Of a stretch of 7,846 bases of DNA, positions 7,265 through 7,846 are shown in pieces (the stretch's first letter is position 1; every line of letters begins with the position of its first letter). The stretch comes from Betaproteobacteria bacterium (lineage in GTDB: Bacteria; Pseudomonadota; Gammaproteobacteria; Burkholderiales; SG8-39). The notes under the pieces are model-generated. The model made no database searches and had not been told where the DNA came from. It saw only the letters and a program-made list of their open reading frames with translations. Position numbers and translations under genes: made by a program. The DNA lies in NCBI GenBank assembly GCA_019245555.1, contig JAFARH010000152.1, positions 1-7,846 of the forward strand, given 5' to 3'.

Positions 7265-7280
7265 ATGGGACCTTAGTCCC
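7265..7280 (-). promoter_or_regulatory. Interrupted palindrome, candidate operator upstream of the tiny membrane protein (site B)
   Basis: Read on the minus strand this is GGGACTAAGGTCCCAT, with arms GGGAC/GTCCC around a 4-nt centre. It differs from the DosR/DevR-type consensus GGGACTWWAGTCCC at one of 14 positions and shares 12 of 16 bases with site A. It lies 5 nt after the stop of the upstream small lipoprotein gene and 35 nt before the ATG of the tiny membrane protein. A weak terminator for the lipoprotein pair is the main alternative, but the stem is only 5 bp and the following ATTT is a poor T-run. Confidence 0.45.
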
Positions 7281-7285
7281 TCGTT

Positions 7286-7537
7286 CTAGACCGGCGGACG
7301 CGGCCGCCGTGCTGCACCTTTCTGCACACCCGCCTTGTAGGCGACGTCGTTGTACGCGTCACCACAGACGTGCGCATATCGATCCGCCTGCTGCACGCCT
7401 TCCACACCGTCTCGCTCTCCCACCATCGCCCAGTCTGCCTTGTGACAGCGCTCCTGCCGCGACGCGTCGATCTTCTCGCTCATGCTTTCGCAGCCGGAAA
7501 CCAGAGCGACGCTCGCCGCTATGAGAAGGAATCGCAT
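7286..7537 (-). CDS. Small lipoprotein, DUF2799-like, second of a tandem pair
   Basis: An 83-residue lipoprotein with signal MRFLLIAASVALVSGC (lipobox VSGC, Cys16). The mature part carries CHKADWAMVGERDG (Cys31), then DRYAHVCGDAYND (Cys58), and ends AYKAGVQKGAARRPRPPV. The C-x2-AD-W-x2-VGERDG pattern and the later Y-x2-G-x3-G pattern recall DUF2799 lipoproteins of Gram-negative bacteria. Those usually end differently, so the link is tentative. The two mature cysteines could form a periplasmic disulfide, as both are kept in the neighbouring paralogue. The ATG is 2 nt after the stop of that gene with no Shine-Dalgarno of its own, which implies coupled translation. Function is unknown. Confidence 0.85.
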   Translation of the reverse strand: MRFLLIAASVALVSGCESMSEKIDASRQERCHKADWAMVGERDGVEGVQQADRYAHVCGDAYNDVAYKAGVQKGAARRPRPPV

Positions 7538-7539
7538 TG

Positions 7540-7803
7540 CTACGACGTCGGCCTCGGCCGGCGGGCGAATCCTTTGTCGAAGCCTTGCTTGTACGCAGCG
7601 TCGTTGTACATGTCGCCGCAGATGTACGCGTAGCGGTCGCTCAGCAACGTTTGGTTGCCCGAGGTGGCACCATCGCGCTCACCGACGTCTGACCAGTTGG
7701 CGCGCTGGCAGCGGTCCTGGTAGGTGGCGGCCTGGTTGGCCTTCATGGCCTCGCAGCCGGCGACAAACGGTATGGCAAGCGCAAGAGCAATCAACGATCG
7801 CAT
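7540..7803 (-). CDS. Small lipoprotein, DUF2799-like, first of a tandem pair
   Basis: An 87-residue lipoprotein with signal MRSLIALALAIPFVAGC (lipobox VAGC, Cys17). It is a paralogue of the next gene: CQRANWSDVGERDG (Cys32), DRYAYICGDMYND (Cys62) and AYKQGFDKGFARRPRPTS line up with it, while the linker between the first two blocks is longer (cysteines 30 rather than 27 residues apart). Gly-Glu-Arg-Asp-Gly and the ARRPRP tail are invariant between the two copies. The start is well supported by the strong Shine-Dalgarno AGGGGAG with a 4-nt gap. It probably heads a leftward unit; only 43 nt upstream are visible, so the promoter cannot be judged. Function is unknown. Confidence 0.87.
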   Translation of the reverse strand: MRSLIALALAIPFVAGCEAMKANQAATYQDRCQRANWSDVGERDGATSGNQTLLSDRYAYICGDMYNDAAYKQGFDKGFARRPRPTS

Positions 7804-7807
7804 AAGA

Positions 7808-7814
7808 CTCCCCT
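7808..7814 (-). promoter_or_regulatory. Strong Shine-Dalgarno of the lipoprotein pair
   Basis: AGGGGAG on the minus strand ends 4 nt before the ATG at 7801-7803. It is the only strong site for the tandem pair, since the second gene has none, and it fixes the start of the first gene. Confidence 0.75.
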
Positions 7815-7846
7815 GGTTGTAGTTGCGGAGCGAAAAGGTCGGGTGC

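Noticed and set aside
7228..7524. Rightward 98-residue ORF
   Set aside because: It is antisense to the small lipoprotein, with a Pro/Arg/Ser-rich random-looking product and no export or domain signal.
1..7846. Mobile elements, CRISPR arrays, tRNA or rRNA genes
   Set aside because: No transposase, integrase, spaced direct-repeat array or recognisable structural RNA was seen on either strand.

Overview
The window is high-GC, densely coded bacterial DNA. It looks like a chromosomal segment of a Gram-negative bacterium in the Pseudomonadota. The evidence is a complete tripartite RND efflux system, lipoprotein signal peptides, an outer-membrane beta-barrel protein and a GltI-like periplasmic binding protein. 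A betaproteobacterium is my best guess from the overall flavour, but nothing in the window proves a genus.

The left two thirds (1-5318) is a leftward three-gene efflux operon. It runs from a membrane-fusion lipoprotein (4191-5318) to an HAE1-type RND pump (1032-4187) to an OprM/NodT-type outer-membrane channel lipoprotein (1-1035, cut by the window edge). Spacing is 3 nt and then a 4-nt overlap, so translation is probably coupled. Together these encode one inner-membrane-to-outer-membrane drug or toxic-compound exporter. No dedicated TetR/LysR/MarR regulator is visible.

A 91-nt divergent intergenic region (5319-5409) separates this operon from a rightward two-gene unit. That unit is a putative outer-membrane beta-barrel protein (5410-6264) and an orphan glutamate/aspartate-type solute-binding protein (6264-7103) whose start overlaps the upstream stop by one base. 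No permease or ATPase is present. The intergenic region holds an interrupted palindrome of the GGGAC-n4-GTCCC type and a possible 15-codon leader ORF with a good ribosome-binding site. Just inside the barrel gene is a perfect 11-bp stem followed by a T-run, which looks like an intrinsic terminator or attenuator.

The right end is leftward. Two tandem small paralogous lipoproteins (7286-7537 and 7540-7803) resemble the DUF2799 type. They are followed, after a second palindrome of the same type, by a tiny 41-residue single-span membrane protein (7104-7229) that ends back to back with the binding-protein gene.

The most interesting signal is the pair of similar palindromes at 5356-5371 and 7265-7280. 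They are in the same orientation and almost the same distance (37 and 35 nt) upstream of two leftward start codons. This suggests that the efflux operon and the tiny membrane protein share one regulator. No mobile element, tRNA, rRNA or CRISPR array was seen.
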